Shown here in pieces: positions 52,921 through 63,934 of a DNA stretch of 64,000 nt. The DNA lies in NCBI GenBank assembly GCA_900208305.1, contig OAPG01000006.1, forward strand, positions 682,001-746,000. The letters are read 5' to 3'. The notes beneath the pieces were generated by a model that ran no database searches, had not been told where the DNA came from, and worked only from the letters and a program-made list of their open reading frames with translations. The translations under genes and the position numbers were made by a program. The DNA comes from Melanopsichium pennsylvanicum. Lineage: Eukaryota; Basidiomycota; Ustilaginomycetes; Ustilaginales. Position 1 is the first letter of the stretch. Each line of letters begins with the position of its first letter.

Positions 52921-53435
52921 ATTGTCCACTTTCTGCGAACTATCCTCCCAGAGACTTGCGCAGAAGCTTGTCGTCAAGATGTAGAACAAGTATGTCAAGA
53001 TGATGCGGAAGATGTGTGCTCTGTGCGACTTTGCAACAAGAAGACCAACACTTGAAAACCAACACGCTTACTGTAACACAGTGACTGTGATTCGTCTTTG
53101 TTTGGCCGAAAAAAGGTTTGTTAGATTCCTCAGTGAAGCGATGAAAAGATAAATGAAAATTTCCAACTTTTACCTCTGAGACCTTTTTCTGTCAAACTCC
53201 TTTTTTCTTTTGATGCGCGTTCAGGGTCTTTATTAATCAACAAACGGGGCCTCTACTTTTTGACAAGGTTTCAAAATCCACCCCATTCAGTCACTGGACT
53301 GTATTAATCCTGATCCGTGTCTGTTTTACCATCATCATCATCATCATCATCATCACCATCATCATCAATATCATCACCATCATCATCAATATCATCACCA
53401 TCGAATCGATTCGTTCGCAAGCACACTCTATCATT
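52921..53435. promoter_or_regulatory. divergent promoter region, PIG-T gene (-) and small zinc-binding gene (+)
   Basis: 515 bases between start codons. It contains the ATC-rich repeat at 53330-53402 directly before the plus-strand start. No other coding sequence is seen. Confidence 0.5.
53330..53402 (+). repeat. ATC/ATCACC trinucleotide repeat with a 21-base higher-order unit
   Basis: Starts as (ATC)n, then continues as copies of a 21-base unit of the form CATCACCATCATCATCAATAT. It lies within about 35-105 bases of the start codon of the small zinc-binding gene, so in its leader or core promoter. Confidence 0.85.
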
Positions 53436-54192
53436 ATGGGTAACGGAGCAAAGTACGTCACCAGTCTTCCCCTTTTACTCTGCATCCACCGAACTTTTTC
53501 TGCCTTTGCTCCTCCTGGCGCACAGTCCCCTCATTCCATTACAAGGCTGCTTGCCACTTCATCCCTCCCTTTGCCCTCTCATAAAGCGTCCAACCTCTTC
53601 ATACTGACTGACCATTGCGTCCACCCTTTTCTCTTTCTCTCTCTCTTTCTCGACTTTGCAATTCGACGGTTACCACCCCCCATCCTCTCTCTCTCTTCCC
53701 CTGGCGGTTACGTGTGTGTGTGTGTTTGTGTGTGGGATTGCTTAGGGCACAACAAAAGCGAGAGAGAAACGCAAAGGCTGCAGGTGGAGAAGCCAAATCT
53801 CAAAAAAAAGTTAACGAAGCTGCTAAAAACGTCATGTGTATGACTTGTCGTCAAACTTTTTTGCTCACTGTTCGTGAACCTGCTCTCGTTCAACATGCTC
53901 AAGATCGTCACAATAAGGTACGTTTTTTTCCCCCTTCCATCCTATTCGCTACCCATTCCACTTCTCGGTGCTAGTTTCTCGCAGCTGCGTTGTTACAATG
54001 TAGGAATGGTGCAGAGAAGCAAATTATTCATCATAGCATCATAATTGTAAAGCTCCAGTAAAAACTGAAAGACGTTGAAAAATTTCCAACCCAACTAAAT
54101 CATTTTCTACCCCTCCTTCTCCATATCTTTCGCCCGGTCCTATCGTGCAAACACAGACTCTAGCAGAATGCTTTCCAAACCATGCAAAATAG
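53436..54192 (+). CDS. small At2g23090-type C2H2 zinc-binding protein, three exons
   Basis: Coding exons are 53436-53452, 53746-53917 and 54157-54192, giving 74 residues. The protein starts MGNGAKAQQKRERNAKAAGG, has the zinc pair CMTC and H-x4-H in VQHAQDRH, and ends TLAECFPNHAK. This is the layout of the conserved eukaryotic zinc-binding family typified by Arabidopsis At2g23090. The basic N-terminus resembles the 4F5/SERF type. Introns are 53453-53745 (GTACGT...TTAG) and 53918-54156 (GTACGT...CACAG), with a CAACTAAAT branch-like site in the second. Both keep the frame exactly. Function is unknown; nucleic-acid binding is plausible. The first coding exon is only 17 nt and introns make up 70 % of the gene, unusual in this intron-poor window. 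Confidence 0.88.
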
Positions 54193-54513
54193 CGCAAATC
54201 ATAAACCACTTTTTCTACTCAAAACAACATATCTAAACCCACTTTTGCCGCCTCAATTGCATCCCAAGCTAGTCACCTCTCTTTTAGATTCGCGTCCTCT
54301 AGTACCATATCAATATATCCCATACAATCGTTCAAATCCCCTCTCCAGCTCCCATTCAATCCTCCGGTCTGAGACACACACTCACCTTTTCATATCGCAC
54401 TGTTCTTCCTCTATCATACCATCAGACATTCACGAAAGCATTGTTTGATTACAGCAAAGTATGAGCGTCCATTACGCAACAGTCTCAAGTTGGGATCCGC
54501 AACCGTAGAGCTC
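54193..54513. other. convergent 3' intergenic region
   Basis: 321 bases between the small zinc-binding gene and the Knr4/Smi1 gene, C/A/T-rich, probably 3' UTRs. Nothing else is seen. Confidence 0.5.
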
Positions 54514-57001
54514 TCACGCGAGCGCAGCCTCGACTTCAGCCTCGCCCAATTTGCCTTTGCTCCCAACCACTGGACTGACCGGCGTGCTATTGGCATCCAT
54601 CAAGTTGGGCAACTCTTGGCCGCGCGTTCTCGGACTCACCATCATGCCCCCAAGCGCCTTTGTTGCTCCGCCTAGATCTTCATTCTCCAACCCCAACCCT
54701 CTCGCTCTCCCCCTTTGCCCTACAATATAGCTGCTGCTGCTGCTGCTGTTGTCGTTGTTCTTGTTCGCCGCAGACCTATTCTCGACACTGGTCCTCGTCT
54801 CGAGCTCCACCGATTCCTCCCTTCGAGCTACGCCATTTGGACTCGCAATGCCATTGCCGACACCACCGATACCGTGTGATACCCCAATCTTACCGGCCAA
54901 ATCACGGAAACCAAGATTACTAAACGAGCTCCTGCCCTGCGACTGCGAGTCAAACTGAACACTGTGGCTCTTGCCGTCGTCTGCAAGCGAAGCAGCCTGG
55001 ATGGCCTTGACATCCTCGATCGTGGGCAGATCCAACATGGCCGCTGGCGCAGGAGGCGGTCGCACGGCTCGACGCACACGCTGCTGGTGATGCTGACCCA
55101 TTATCGGGGAAGAAGGGTTGACGAGCGGCGATCCCCATCCTTCTTCTCGTTGCTTTTGCTTGCGTAGCGATGCTTTGGTCTCGGGCAGTGGCGGTGAAAG
55201 CATGCCCGAGACGCGACGCGTGCTGCTGGTTGGAGTGAGGTTGGCATCGGCGCTGTCGTGCCCGTCTGTGCCTGAGCCTTGGCTATCGATGGTGAGAGAG
55301 GTGCTTTCTGCAGGGATATTGGCATCCGCTACAGCAATGAGCACTTCAGCACTGGTCTCGCCTGCGAGCGACGAGTCGGCCAGAGGATGCGATGGTCCGT
55401 CTACGGACACTTCTCCGTCGAGTTCTTTGCCGACGGCAACGCACGTACGATTGGATGCACTTGCTTCAGCATCAATCGCCTCTCCATTCTCGTCGACAGC
55501 ATGCAGTGCGGGTGGCAAACTTGGTTCTCCGCCGAGCATAGAGAGTCCCTGCGACTGCCTGTCGACCACCGATTGCGGTTTGGGCTGCTGTTGCGCGTGC
55601 GGATAGCCCAGGGGCTTGCCGGGTGCCAGGCCGACCGACTCCCACAGACGCACCGATCGGTCTGCCCATGCTTCGAGCACAGGCCAGCCCTTGTATTCTG
55701 CTGTCAGACGGAAGGCAGCACCACCTTCACCTCCGCGATCTCCACCACCTTGGCTCGCACCGGCACCTCCTCCGCTAAAGTAGCTGTTGTAACCGATCGC
55801 ATCCTCCTCATCATCGCTGCCACTGCTGGGCTCTTCCAGCGTCCAGAATTGGCCAGCTTCGAGCTCATCGGCAAAAGCTTGCAGGAAGCGACCCCATCCT
55901 CCAGCGCCTTCGCCCTTCCAGCACACCACTTTGGTGTCAAAGTCTCTTCCAAAGATAATGACTTGTCCGGGTGCTCCCCCGCCTGCAGGGTGCGGGCTGA
56001 GGTCGACACCTATGTAGTTGCCGGCGTGATCTGTGATGAGCGGGATCCATCCACGACAAGAGTACTCTGCGCGGATCCACTTGTGCGGACAACTTGCCAT
56101 CAAATTGCGCACTTGAGGATTGGCAGCCGTGTCGGGATCCTCATCGACTGCCCTCCAGAACTTCCATTCCTCGGCAACCTGTTCAAGACTGAGCAAAGCC
56201 GCGCCGAAAAACAGACCGTCCTGGCAAGATTGGTTGGACTCGAGCTCTTGACCATCGTAGTTAAGATAGGATTCGCGCACGCACAAAGGAAGCGCATATC
56301 CAATGGTCATTTCGAGCTCGTCAAGGGCCTCGTTCGTGCAAGGCCAGTTGAGCGTGTCGCCTATCTCGGGGTAGTGTTTGCGAGACCATTTGCGGATGCG
56401 ATTCCACGTATGAGGCAGGGGAGGGTATGCGGTGGCGGGTACCGATCCTCCAGCGGACACACTTACAGCACGACCTGCAGTGCCTGGGACTAGGGTCGAG
56501 GTAGAAGCTGTGGGGTACATGTTGCTGAATTCGGCGACAGAGCTGGTCGAGATCGCTGATGCATGCTCATGTCCATAGGGCGAAGAAGCACGGGCGATAT
56601 CGGACGCAGGGGGATACTGGCCGTCGGTGGGGGAGGTGATCCCATTGGAGGTGTAAGCAGGCGAAGCGGGGATATTGTTGCGACTACTGTATGGCAGTGC
56701 CCATGCGTTGGCATCGAGTGCCTGAGGTGGTCCTCGACGAGACGAGGAAGAAAAGCCAGAGCCAAAAGCGGTAGTGCGGCGAGCAGACGTTCGGCTGGTC
56801 TGGTTGGAGTTGCCTCCGAAGAAGGACGAGATTTGAGAAAAGAACGAAGTTTCTGACATTGGCGCTGGTGCAGGTCGTTGCTGAGTAAACGGCAATCCCG
56901 ACAGAGTTTGGCAAAACCAAGAAGGGTCAGCCTGAGAGGGTCGATTAGAAGCTATACTCTTCGGAGGCAGGGCCGAGGATAAGACTTACCTGTGCGATCA
57001 T
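54514..57001 (-). CDS. KNR4: Knr4/Smi1-family cell-wall and signalling regulator, two exons
   Basis: Coding exons are 57001-56990 and 56880-54514, giving 792 residues. The long frame has no ATG before MSETSFFSQ (56859). A GTAAGT donor at 56989 and a TTTACTCAG acceptor at 56881 join an upstream ATG-ATC-GCA-CAG exon in phase (MIAQ then QRPAPAPMSETS). If that intron is wrong, the protein starts at 56859. After a Ser-rich N-terminus, the SMI1_KNR4 domain lies at about 155-360. It contains HYPEIGDTLNWPCTNEALDELE, YLNYDGQELES, GLFFGAALLSL, WIPLITDHAGNYIGVDLSP and GQVIIFGRDFDTKVVCW. The rest is disordered and acidic or Ser-rich. Yeast Knr4 coordinates cell-wall glucan synthesis with the Slt2 MAP kinase and calcineurin pathways. 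It is divergent from glucosidase I, another cell-wall-relevant gene. Confidence 0.9.
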
Positions 57002-57810
57002 AAGGGAATACTCGATTATGAAGAGGTAGTCGAAGATGGAATGCGGGAGTCTCTCAGCGTTTCTGATAGTAGAGCAAGCGCTGCCAAAGTCCGTCGTGTG
57101 AAAAGAAAGAGTGTAAAGTCAAGAAGACGGCTGATCCGAACGAGCTGATTCGACACCAAAGTGGTAGAACAGGGTGAACGCGAAGGGGATGCGGCAGTGC
57201 TCAATATGTTACCCAAGTGAATGATTGCGGGAAGATCGACCGATGATCTTGTTTTCGCGGAAGTCTGAGTGTCGGATCTTGCTCGAGAACACCAAAGTGA
57301 GTTATGAAATTTTCGTGAAACGAAGCGTTACAGAACCCGAAATTGCGACGACAAGAACGGCTTGCCGAACCAAAAGGCAGCTTCTTGCGAGCTGTGAGTG
57401 GAGAGGAGCAGATCTCTATGGTCGAGTCTGGATGCGAGACGGGGTCGGACCAGATCGAGATGGGTGTCGAGTCGGAACCGCTCGAGTTGGCAGCGGACAC
57501 GCAAGGGAGCGTGTGGTAATATCGATAGAGGCGCGTCGTCGTATCGAAAGGCTAGGTGAACGAGGTGGACGCGATCAAGGCTCGAGCGGGAAGATGAGTA
57601 CAAAGAGAGGAGAGAAAAGGAGAGCAAAGGCAGGCAGAAGATTATGCGCAAGTTGTGGATGGCTGATTGGCGACACACACACTTGAAAGCAACAGCGATG
57701 AGCCAGGCTACAGAGTACTTGTGAGTGTGTGGTTGTAGAAGCGCGTAGGCTAGGGAGCTAGTCAAATAGAGGAGAAATCAGAGGCAAGAAGGGGTCATGA
57801 TGCTCGCCAG

Positions 57811-57866
<56 letters not shown>

Positions 57867-59102
57867 ATACGCAAAACGACGATGCAAGCGGCAGACGCGC
57901 CGCCGAGCGACCAGGCAAGTTGGCAAGCACAATTTCTGAATTTGGGCGCGGCACGCAGCAGCAGCACTGCAACGCTGGCTAGATCTTCGTCAGCCTACAC
58001 TGTCTGATGCACATCGGCCACACTCTTTCCGAAGGGGCACAAGCCAGAGTGTGTAGCTTCGGTCTGGCCATATTCAGAGTTACGCGGGGCAGCGAAAATC
58101 GAAAATCAAAAATCGAAAATAAAGGAGAGGCACGCATCAGCACACTCCCAACGCGGCCTAACTTGTGGACCCTCTGCTTGTTGGCAGTTTGAAGCCTGAG
58201 CTCTAACTTACGCCCGCGCACACGGAGGTTGCTTGTTTGCATCTTGCAAGTGTCTTGCGAACCACGATCTGGTTACAGTACAGTGTTGAATTGTACACTT
58301 GTATCGGGGCGGAACTCAATGCAAAGCTTTTATCATGATCGAGACCGCTCCGAGAGTCAAATTTGTGTGTGAAGGTCCAGCCTCTTCAAAGCGATTTCTA
58401 ACACACGCAAGTGAAAGAGAGGCTGGAAAGAACAAAAGCTTGGCTGCGCGCGCAGATCCTTGTCGCAGAGAACAAATGTCTGATTCGATGACACCGGGAC
58501 CTTGTGATGGTCCTCCTACTGCTCTAGGATCTGCAAATTTGCGTCGCTCTGTTGCCTACCGGTCAATTCTTTGAGTCCTGCTCCTTCTATGCCGTGATCG
58601 TCCTTGCCTCTCGTCATCAAGCCCATAGAAATAGAACGCTACGAGAGTACATTCAGGATACGGAGTGACATGCGATGCGTCCACCCATCCCTGTTCACTG
58701 ATGGCTCTATTCATCATTGATCGGCGGACGACCTGATACATGACTAGTGTAATCTCTCAATCGTCCTTGTGTTCTAGAGCTTTCCAATCAGCAGCGACCT
58801 CGCTGCAGGCCAGGTGAGTTTGGGTCAGCTGCACCGCGTGAACAGAATCTAACACTTTTTCGGAATTTTCACAAAATCCCACCCTGCACGGCCTTACACA
58901 CACATCAAAAGTGTGACTTTTGGAAGATCCGCCTCCACGCTGTTGGATGCAGCCAGTTTTGTTGGCTCACCTTTGTGTGTGCGCACGGTGCAAGATGGGA
59001 GGTTTACGAATACGACCGGCTGGCTTTGGCATCAATCACCATTTCGACCTTTCCATCAAGAGGACTTACAGTAGCGGCTCCATCTGCTGTACCGACCTGG
59101 AC
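57002..59102. promoter_or_regulatory. divergent intergenic region, Knr4 gene (-) and glucosidase I gene (+)
   Basis: 2.1 kb without a credible gene. It contains the (AC)26 repeat and, at 58095-58124, four short AAAATCG/AAAATAA repeats. The glucosidase frame is open from 58920 and has ATGs at 58947 and 58995, which I treat as leader. Confidence 0.5.
57813..57864 (+). repeat. (AC)26 microsatellite
   Basis: An uninterrupted run of about 26 AC dinucleotides, roughly 0.8 kb upstream of the Knr4 start codon. Frames reading Thr-His or Val-Cys repeats here are artefacts. Confidence 0.95.
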
Positions 59103-61709
59103 ATGATGAAGCATTGCTCCGTGCCACGACGGCGTGCTGCACTCGCAGCCTTGGTGACCATCATCGCCGCGTCTCTGCTGCTCCTAGTCGTGATCGCCCC
59201 ATCTCGCGCCCACGCTTATGACCCTGACGATCTGGATCAAGACTTTGACCATGATGAACCTCCGGAATTTCTCAAATCTCCCGAAGCAATCGAAGCACAG
59301 GCGCAAGCAGATGCATCGCTACTGTGGGGCAGCTATCGCCCCCAGATCTACTTTGGCCTTCGACCTCGACTTCCCGATTCCCTCCTCACCGGACTCGCCT
59401 GGTTCTCCCTCAAAGACTACACTGGCTTCCAGCGCATTCGCCATCAATGTAGCGACCAAGACGGAATGAGGGGATTCACTTGGAAATACCACGACGGCCG
59501 TGAATTTGGCATACAAGAGATCAACGACAGCGAAAACAACTATCTTCTCGAGACGAGTTTCCTCAAGGTCGACACCTCCAACAAGAACGGAGGCAGCTGG
59601 GGCGCACGCATTTCGGGCACCGTGATAGACCCCACCAAGCCCGCATCGCTCACAACATTCTGGTACGCCGCCATCGAAAGCCTTGGCAGCACCCTTGGAC
59701 TCGAGACCGAAATCGAAGATGGACAAGGCATTGATCGCGAAGAGCCCATCCGGCTTGCCGGTTCCGTCTCTGGCCTTGGCGACTTTACTTTGCGCATCGA
59801 AGAGCCTTCTGCCTCTCATGGCAACTCCAATCGCAACGGCAACCAGTTCAATGCCGATCCGCAGGGATCCCTTGACGCTAGCATCTTCTCAGACACTGCT
59901 GGCAAATCCCACGTCTTTGGCAAACGAATTCCAGTAGACTCTGTGTGGAAGGCCAAAGATGTCATCCAGAACGACCTGATGCTTCATCTCCAGCAAGCCG
60001 CCCAGATTCACGGCCGGGAAAGCATGCCTGATCCGGCCTTGACACTCCGTCTCTCTGACCAAATCGCGCCGGGATCTACCATTTTTGCCGTCCAAAAGTC
60101 TTTCACTGGCAACTTTACTTTTGACGTCTTCTACGACTCTGCAACTACACCCAAGGGCGAGCTAATGAGTTCAGCTGGGCTCACCCAAGCTCTCAAAGCA
60201 GCCAGCGAGGCTTACGACCGACGCTTCGAAACAGCGCTCAAGTTGAGCTCCAAGAATTACACCCCCGAACAGATCGAGTATGCCCGTGACCTGACTTCAT
60301 CCATCACTGGCGGCATTGGCTTTTACCACGGCTCAGCGATCGTTGATCGCTCGTTCCGCCATGAATACGATGCAGAGACCGGCTCCGGTGTGTACGATCC
60401 CGAAGTGCACGGACAGGCAGATCCACAATCTACCGAACCGCAACAGCTCTTCACCGCTACTCCGTGCCGCAATATCTTCCCTCGTGGCTTTTACTGGGAC
60501 GAGGGCTTCCATCTCGCCCACGTCGGAGCTTGGGACAATGATCTCTCCCTCGACATCCTCAGAAGCTGGATCAGGCTGATTGACGAAGACGGCTGGGTGG
60601 CCCGCGAGCAAATCCTTGGAGACGAAGCCAGATCTCGAGTGCCAGATGGATTCCAAACGCAGTATCCGCAGTACGGAAATCCTCCAACTTTGATCTTGGC
60701 TGTGGCGGCGTACGTGAATCGTCTTGTTGCACGAAACGAAAACCTTTCGCTCAACGACGCCGCACTCTCCCAGCAACAAAGCTTATCTGACTTTGCCACA
60801 CTATCGGATGCGCCGATTTCGGACAAGATGCTCTCATCCGCCGCACTCGGCCAGGCGTTTTTGCACGAGATTTACCCGTCCCTTCGACGTCACTATCGCT
60901 GGTTCCGAAGAACGCAACGTGGAGAGATCAAAGAATGGGATCGCGAGGCAACGTCAAGACACGAGGCGTACCGCTGGAGAGGAAGGACCAAAGACCACGT
61001 ATTGGCCAGTGGATTGGACGACTACCCTCGAGCCCCCGTACCACATACCGGCGAGCTGCACGTAGACCTGCATAGTTGGATGGGAAGTTTTGCCGATACG
61101 ATGAGCAAGATCGCCAGAGTGTTGGGCAAGGAGGATGATTTGGACGAGTACGAGAGACATTATTCGGACATCGTTGCGAATCTGGACGATTTGCATTGGA
61201 GTGAAGAGAACAAGATGTATTGCGATGCAAGTGTGGACGAGGAGGATCAGAGTTACCACGTATGTCACGCGGGGTATGTAACCTTGTTCCCTTTCATGCT
61301 AGAGCTGCTTCCAACGGATTCGGAAAGGCTCGGGCACTTGTTGGATCTTTTGGAGGATCCGCAACAGCTCTGGTCGCCCTTTGGCATTCGATCCTTGAGT
61401 CCGAAAGACGAATTCTTTGGTCAAGGTGAGAATTACTGGAGAGGACCGGTTTGGGTTCATATGAGCTACCTCAGCTTGAGAGCATTAAGGAACAAGTACG
61501 CCACGACAAGCGGTCCACATCAAGGCAAGGCACAACGCATCTACGACAAGCTTAGGGAGAATGTGGTCAGCAACACTTTCAAAGAGTACCAAAGGACAGG
61601 CAATGTGTTTGAACAGTACAATCCTCACGATGGACACGGACAGAGAGGTTATCCCTTCACGGGATGGACCAGCACCGTAGCCTTAATGATGGCAGAGATC
61701 TTCTCTTGA
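59103..61709 (+). CDS. CWH41: mannosyl-oligosaccharide glucosidase (glucosidase I, GH63)
   Basis: 868 residues from MMKHCSVPRRR. This start gives a classic type II signal anchor, Arg-rich then ALAALVTIIAASLLLLVVIAP. In-frame ATGs at 58947 and 58995 would add up to 52 residues. The GH63 N-terminal domain begins LLWGSYRPQIYFGLRPRLPDSLLTGL. The (alpha/alpha)6 catalytic domain contains FPRGFYWDEGFHLAHVGAWD, where one catalytic acid lies. It also has HYRWFRRTQRG, YRWRGRT, LHSWMGSF, GENYWRGPVWVHMSYL and FEQYNPHDGHGQ. The enzyme removes the terminal alpha-1,2-glucose from Glc3Man9GlcNAc2 in the ER, the first step of N-glycan trimming. It is needed for ER quality control and, in yeast, for beta-1,6-glucan. 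Length is close to yeast Cwh41 (833). Confidence 0.94.
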   Translation: MMKHCSVPRRRAALAALVTIIAASLLLLVVIAPSRAHAYDPDDLDQDFDHDEPPEFLKSPEAIEAQAQADASLLWGSYRPQIYFGLRPRLPDSLLTGLAWFSLKDYTGFQRIRHQCSDQDGMRGFTWKYHDGREFGIQEINDSENNYLLETSFLKVDTSNKNGGSWGARISGTVIDPTKPASLTTFWYAAIESLGSTLGLETEIEDGQGIDREEPIRLAGSVSGLGDFTLRIEEPSASHGNSNRNGNQFNADPQGSLDASIFSDTAGKSHVFGKRIPVDSVWKAKDVIQNDLMLHLQQAAQIHGRESMPDPALTLRLSDQIAPGSTIFAVQKSFTGNFTFDVFYDSATTPKGELMSSAGLTQALKAASEAYDRRFETALKLSSKNYTPEQIEYARDLTSSITGGIGFYHGSAIVDRSFRHEYDAETGSGVYDPEVHGQADPQSTEPQQLFTATPCRNIFPRGFYWDEGFHLAHVGAWDNDLSLDILRSWIRLIDEDGWVAREQILGDEARSRVPDGFQTQYPQYGNPPTLILAVAAYVNRLVARNENLSLNDAALSQQQSLSDFATLSDAPISDKMLSSAALGQAFLHEIYPSLRRHYRWFRRTQRGEIKEWDREATSRHEAYRWRGRTKDHVLASGLDDYPRAPVPHTGELHVDLHSWMGSFADTMSKIARVLGKEDDLDEYERHYSDIVANLDDLHWSEENKMYCDASVDEEDQSYHVCHAGYVTLFPFMLELLPTDSERLGHLLDLLEDPQQLWSPFGIRSLSPKDEFFGQGENYWRGPVWVHMSYLSLRALRNKYATTSGPHQGKAQRIYDKLRENVVSNTFKEYQRTGNVFEQYNPHDGHGQRGYPFTGWTSTVALMMAEIFS

Positions 61710-61853
61710 TCTGCACTGTCGACCACGTATTATGTCAAATGCTATTCCTTGATGACAATAGAGATTCTCAGAGCGTGAGATACAAATACATGGGACGAAC
61801 GAAGAAAGCTATCGATACACTAGAATTAAAGAGGTCCACCCCGTTGTGATCTT
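61710..61853. other. short convergent 3' gap
   Basis: 144 bases between the glucosidase I and Rad14 stop codons. Overlapping 3' UTRs are likely. Confidence 0.5.
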
Positions 61854-62957
61854 CTAAAACACTTCCACCTCAACACTATACCCGCAATCCACACACCTCT
61901 GCATCGCCTTACCCCTCACCTCGACTTCCTCCCACTCATGCGTATGTTCTTCGTCCCTTCTCTTCTGCCAGACGTTATCCCTCGTCCTTTTCCTCAAATC
62001 CGCCAAACCCTTTGCAAACTTCTTGCCCCTCTTCCTCGCCTTTTCCTCTTCCCTCCTTTCGAATTCCTGATCCAATCCTTCTTCGCTTCCCCATTTGCCC
62101 GGACCGAACGCAAATTCTTCGACCTGTTTCCTGCAAAACAGCATCATATTGCTGTATGTCGCCTTGTGTGGATTCGCCTTCAGCAAATGAGGCAGCAGCT
62201 CTTCATCTTTGAGCTCTGCGTCCGTCAAAAGATAATCCTCCTTAACCTCGGTCTTTGTCAGGAGCGAGTACACTTCGGGTTTCTCCTTCTCGCACTTTTT
62301 GCAGACGAAGATGCCAAAAACACGTTTGAAAGGATGGTCGATGATCTCGGGCGATCCGCACGACTCGCAGGTGGGACGGGTCTGAAGGTCGAGAGATATG
62401 CCAGGTTCCGCGTAATCGCGCATTCGTTGTCGCTCTCGTTCTTTCTCTTTGCGAAGATCGTCCATCGTCTTCTTGGATGCTGCTGGATCCTCATCGTCGA
62501 TCAAGAAACCACCTTTGCTGTTGTGAAGCTTGGACAAATCGAATTCGATGTAGTCGCCCAGGGACTTGTCTCGTTGTAGCGGTATCTCACCATCATCCTG
62601 TTTTCTGGTGCGCGCAACGTTGCCTTTGGATCCGATGACTTTGAGCTGAGCTGGGTCTAGTTGAGCATTGCGACTCGTGGCGGGGACTGTGCGCAGGGAT
62701 GCATTCGGTCCGATGGACGGCACGCCTGGTTCCACCTGCGGTTGCGATGAAGAAGGATCAGAAGTGACAGAGGCAGAGGCAGAGGCAGAGGCAGAGGCAG
62801 AGACTGCGGCATTGAGCAGGGTGCGAGGCTTTCGAGCCCGAGCTTGAAGACGGAGCCTTGCCTTTGCGCGAAATCGGTTTTCCTGGATCGCCCATGCTCG
62901 ATCTGCTGCGTCCACGTCGTCGATGGTCATCCCTGATGTCGAAGCTAGAGCTGCCAT
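61854..62957 (-). CDS. RAD14: nucleotide-excision-repair protein XPA / Rad14
   Basis: 367 residues from the first in-frame ATG (MAALASTSG). The XPA C4 zinc finger is at about 196-223 (CESCGSPEIIDHPF...VFVCKKC type: CESC and CKKC). It is followed by the XPA core EVYSLLTKTEVKEDYLLTDAELKD, LPHLLKANPHKATYSNMMLF and CRKQVEEFAFGPGKWGS. A Lys/Arg/Glu-rich helix (EFERREEEKARKRGKKF) follows and a second Cys pair lies near the end (RCVDCGYSVEVEVF). Rad14 verifies bulky lesions and helps organise the pre-incision complex in the nucleus. The N-terminal helix AWAIQENRFRAKARLRLQ matches the usual XPA start. A (Ser-Ala)n run at about 50-62 comes from a hexanucleotide repeat in the DNA. Confidence 0.94.
   Translation of the reverse strand: MAALASTSGMTIDDVDAADRAWAIQENRFRAKARLRLQARARKPRTLLNAAVSASASASASASVTSDPSSSQPQVEPGVPSIGPNASLRTVPATSRNAQLDPAQLKVIGSKGNVARTRKQDDGEIPLQRDKSLGDYIEFDLSKLHNSKGGFLIDDEDPAASKKTMDDLRKEKERERQRMRDYAEPGISLDLQTRPTCESCGSPEIIDHPFKRVFGIFVCKKCEKEKPEVYSLLTKTEVKEDYLLTDAELKDEELLPHLLKANPHKATYSNMMLFCRKQVEEFAFGPGKWGSEEGLDQEFERREEEKARKRGKKFAKGLADLRKRTRDNVWQKRRDEEHTHEWEEVEVRGKAMQRCVDCGYSVEVEVF
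62770..62799 (+). repeat. (GAGGCA)5 hexanucleotide repeat within RAD14
   Basis: Five exact tandem copies, flanked by degenerate ones, in the coding sequence. On the coding strand they encode alternating Ser and Ala. Unit changes keep the frame. Confidence 0.93.
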
Positions 62958-63934
62958 GTTGCACAATGTCGATACATTGAGCGCATCGCTTGTCAGGTAG
63001 TGAGCCGGCTAGATGGCGTTGTAGGTCCAAGTGGTCGCGAACGGGAGCCCAGATTCCAAAAGTGGAGGCTGAGTAGCGCAGCGTTCACTGAAGGCATGTC
63101 GATTTTCTCCAATTGTTAGACCCTGGAGATTTTTTGCTACGTGAAGAAAAACGCCTTCGCAATGATGAAACTCGATTTTGCGGGCCCGTTCGCCGGGTTG
63201 TTTCTGAAATTGCGCACCGAAGCAAAGTGGCAGTTGCATGTGTTTGCGTTGCTCTAGTGTATAAGCACGACCCGACAGACGAATGAGGCTTGAATATGAG
63301 AGATTGATGCGATCTGCTCGTCGATTCTAGCAGGCAAAAGACGCCAACGAGCTGTAGAAAAGGCGTGCAACAGAAGGCTCAACTTCGGACCCGCCACGTC
63401 AAATTCGCCAAAGAGTCGGCCGTGAAGCACCGCGGCGTGTCGAAATTAGCCGATTTTCAGGAGGAAATGGCGGAACGCTTCGACGTGGCCCGAGTGCCGT
63501 GAGAACCTCCTAGCAGCAGAGAGAGAGGCACTCTGCGACTGACACTGAGACCTGAAGCCCGATACTGGCTCCTAACTTGGATCGTCCAGCACACCGGTAT
63601 TCTTTCTTGATTCCCATCACAAGTAGTACTGCACAGTGCTTAACACAAGAAAGCGACCATCGCTTACGCTCGTGAGCATCATTCATTCATTCAGCGCTTT
63701 GCCCGACAACTTCCTCGGCCATCGATCGGAAAGCGCCATCTGATCCCTACGATCACATCTCTGCGACAAGCATCTTGCAATCGAGTCGTGACCAACTCTA
63801 CCTCGATGTCCCAGTAAGGTCAGACGACGTCTCACACGATCTCCTGCAGCTCAAGGTAGCGTGCGCCCTACGAACTTTAGCGCACAGATCCCAGGCACCG
63901 ACCCGCTTGCCTCACGCAACCTCCAACGCTCAAC
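62958..63934. promoter_or_regulatory. divergent promoter region, RAD14 (-) and partial gene (+)
   Basis: 0.98 kb with no credible complete gene. An upstream ATG at 63805 (Met-Ser-Gln-stop) lies over a possible GTAAGG splice donor at 63813. If spliced to an AG at 63893-63894 it would join the next gene in frame. Confidence 0.5.

Noticed and set aside
55279..56493. 404-codon plus-strand frame opposite the Knr4/Smi1 gene
   Set aside because: Shadow of the SMI1_KNR4 coding strand; no recognisable domain.
57797..57982. Thr-His and Val-Cys repeat frames
   Set aside because: Translations of the (AC)n microsatellite.
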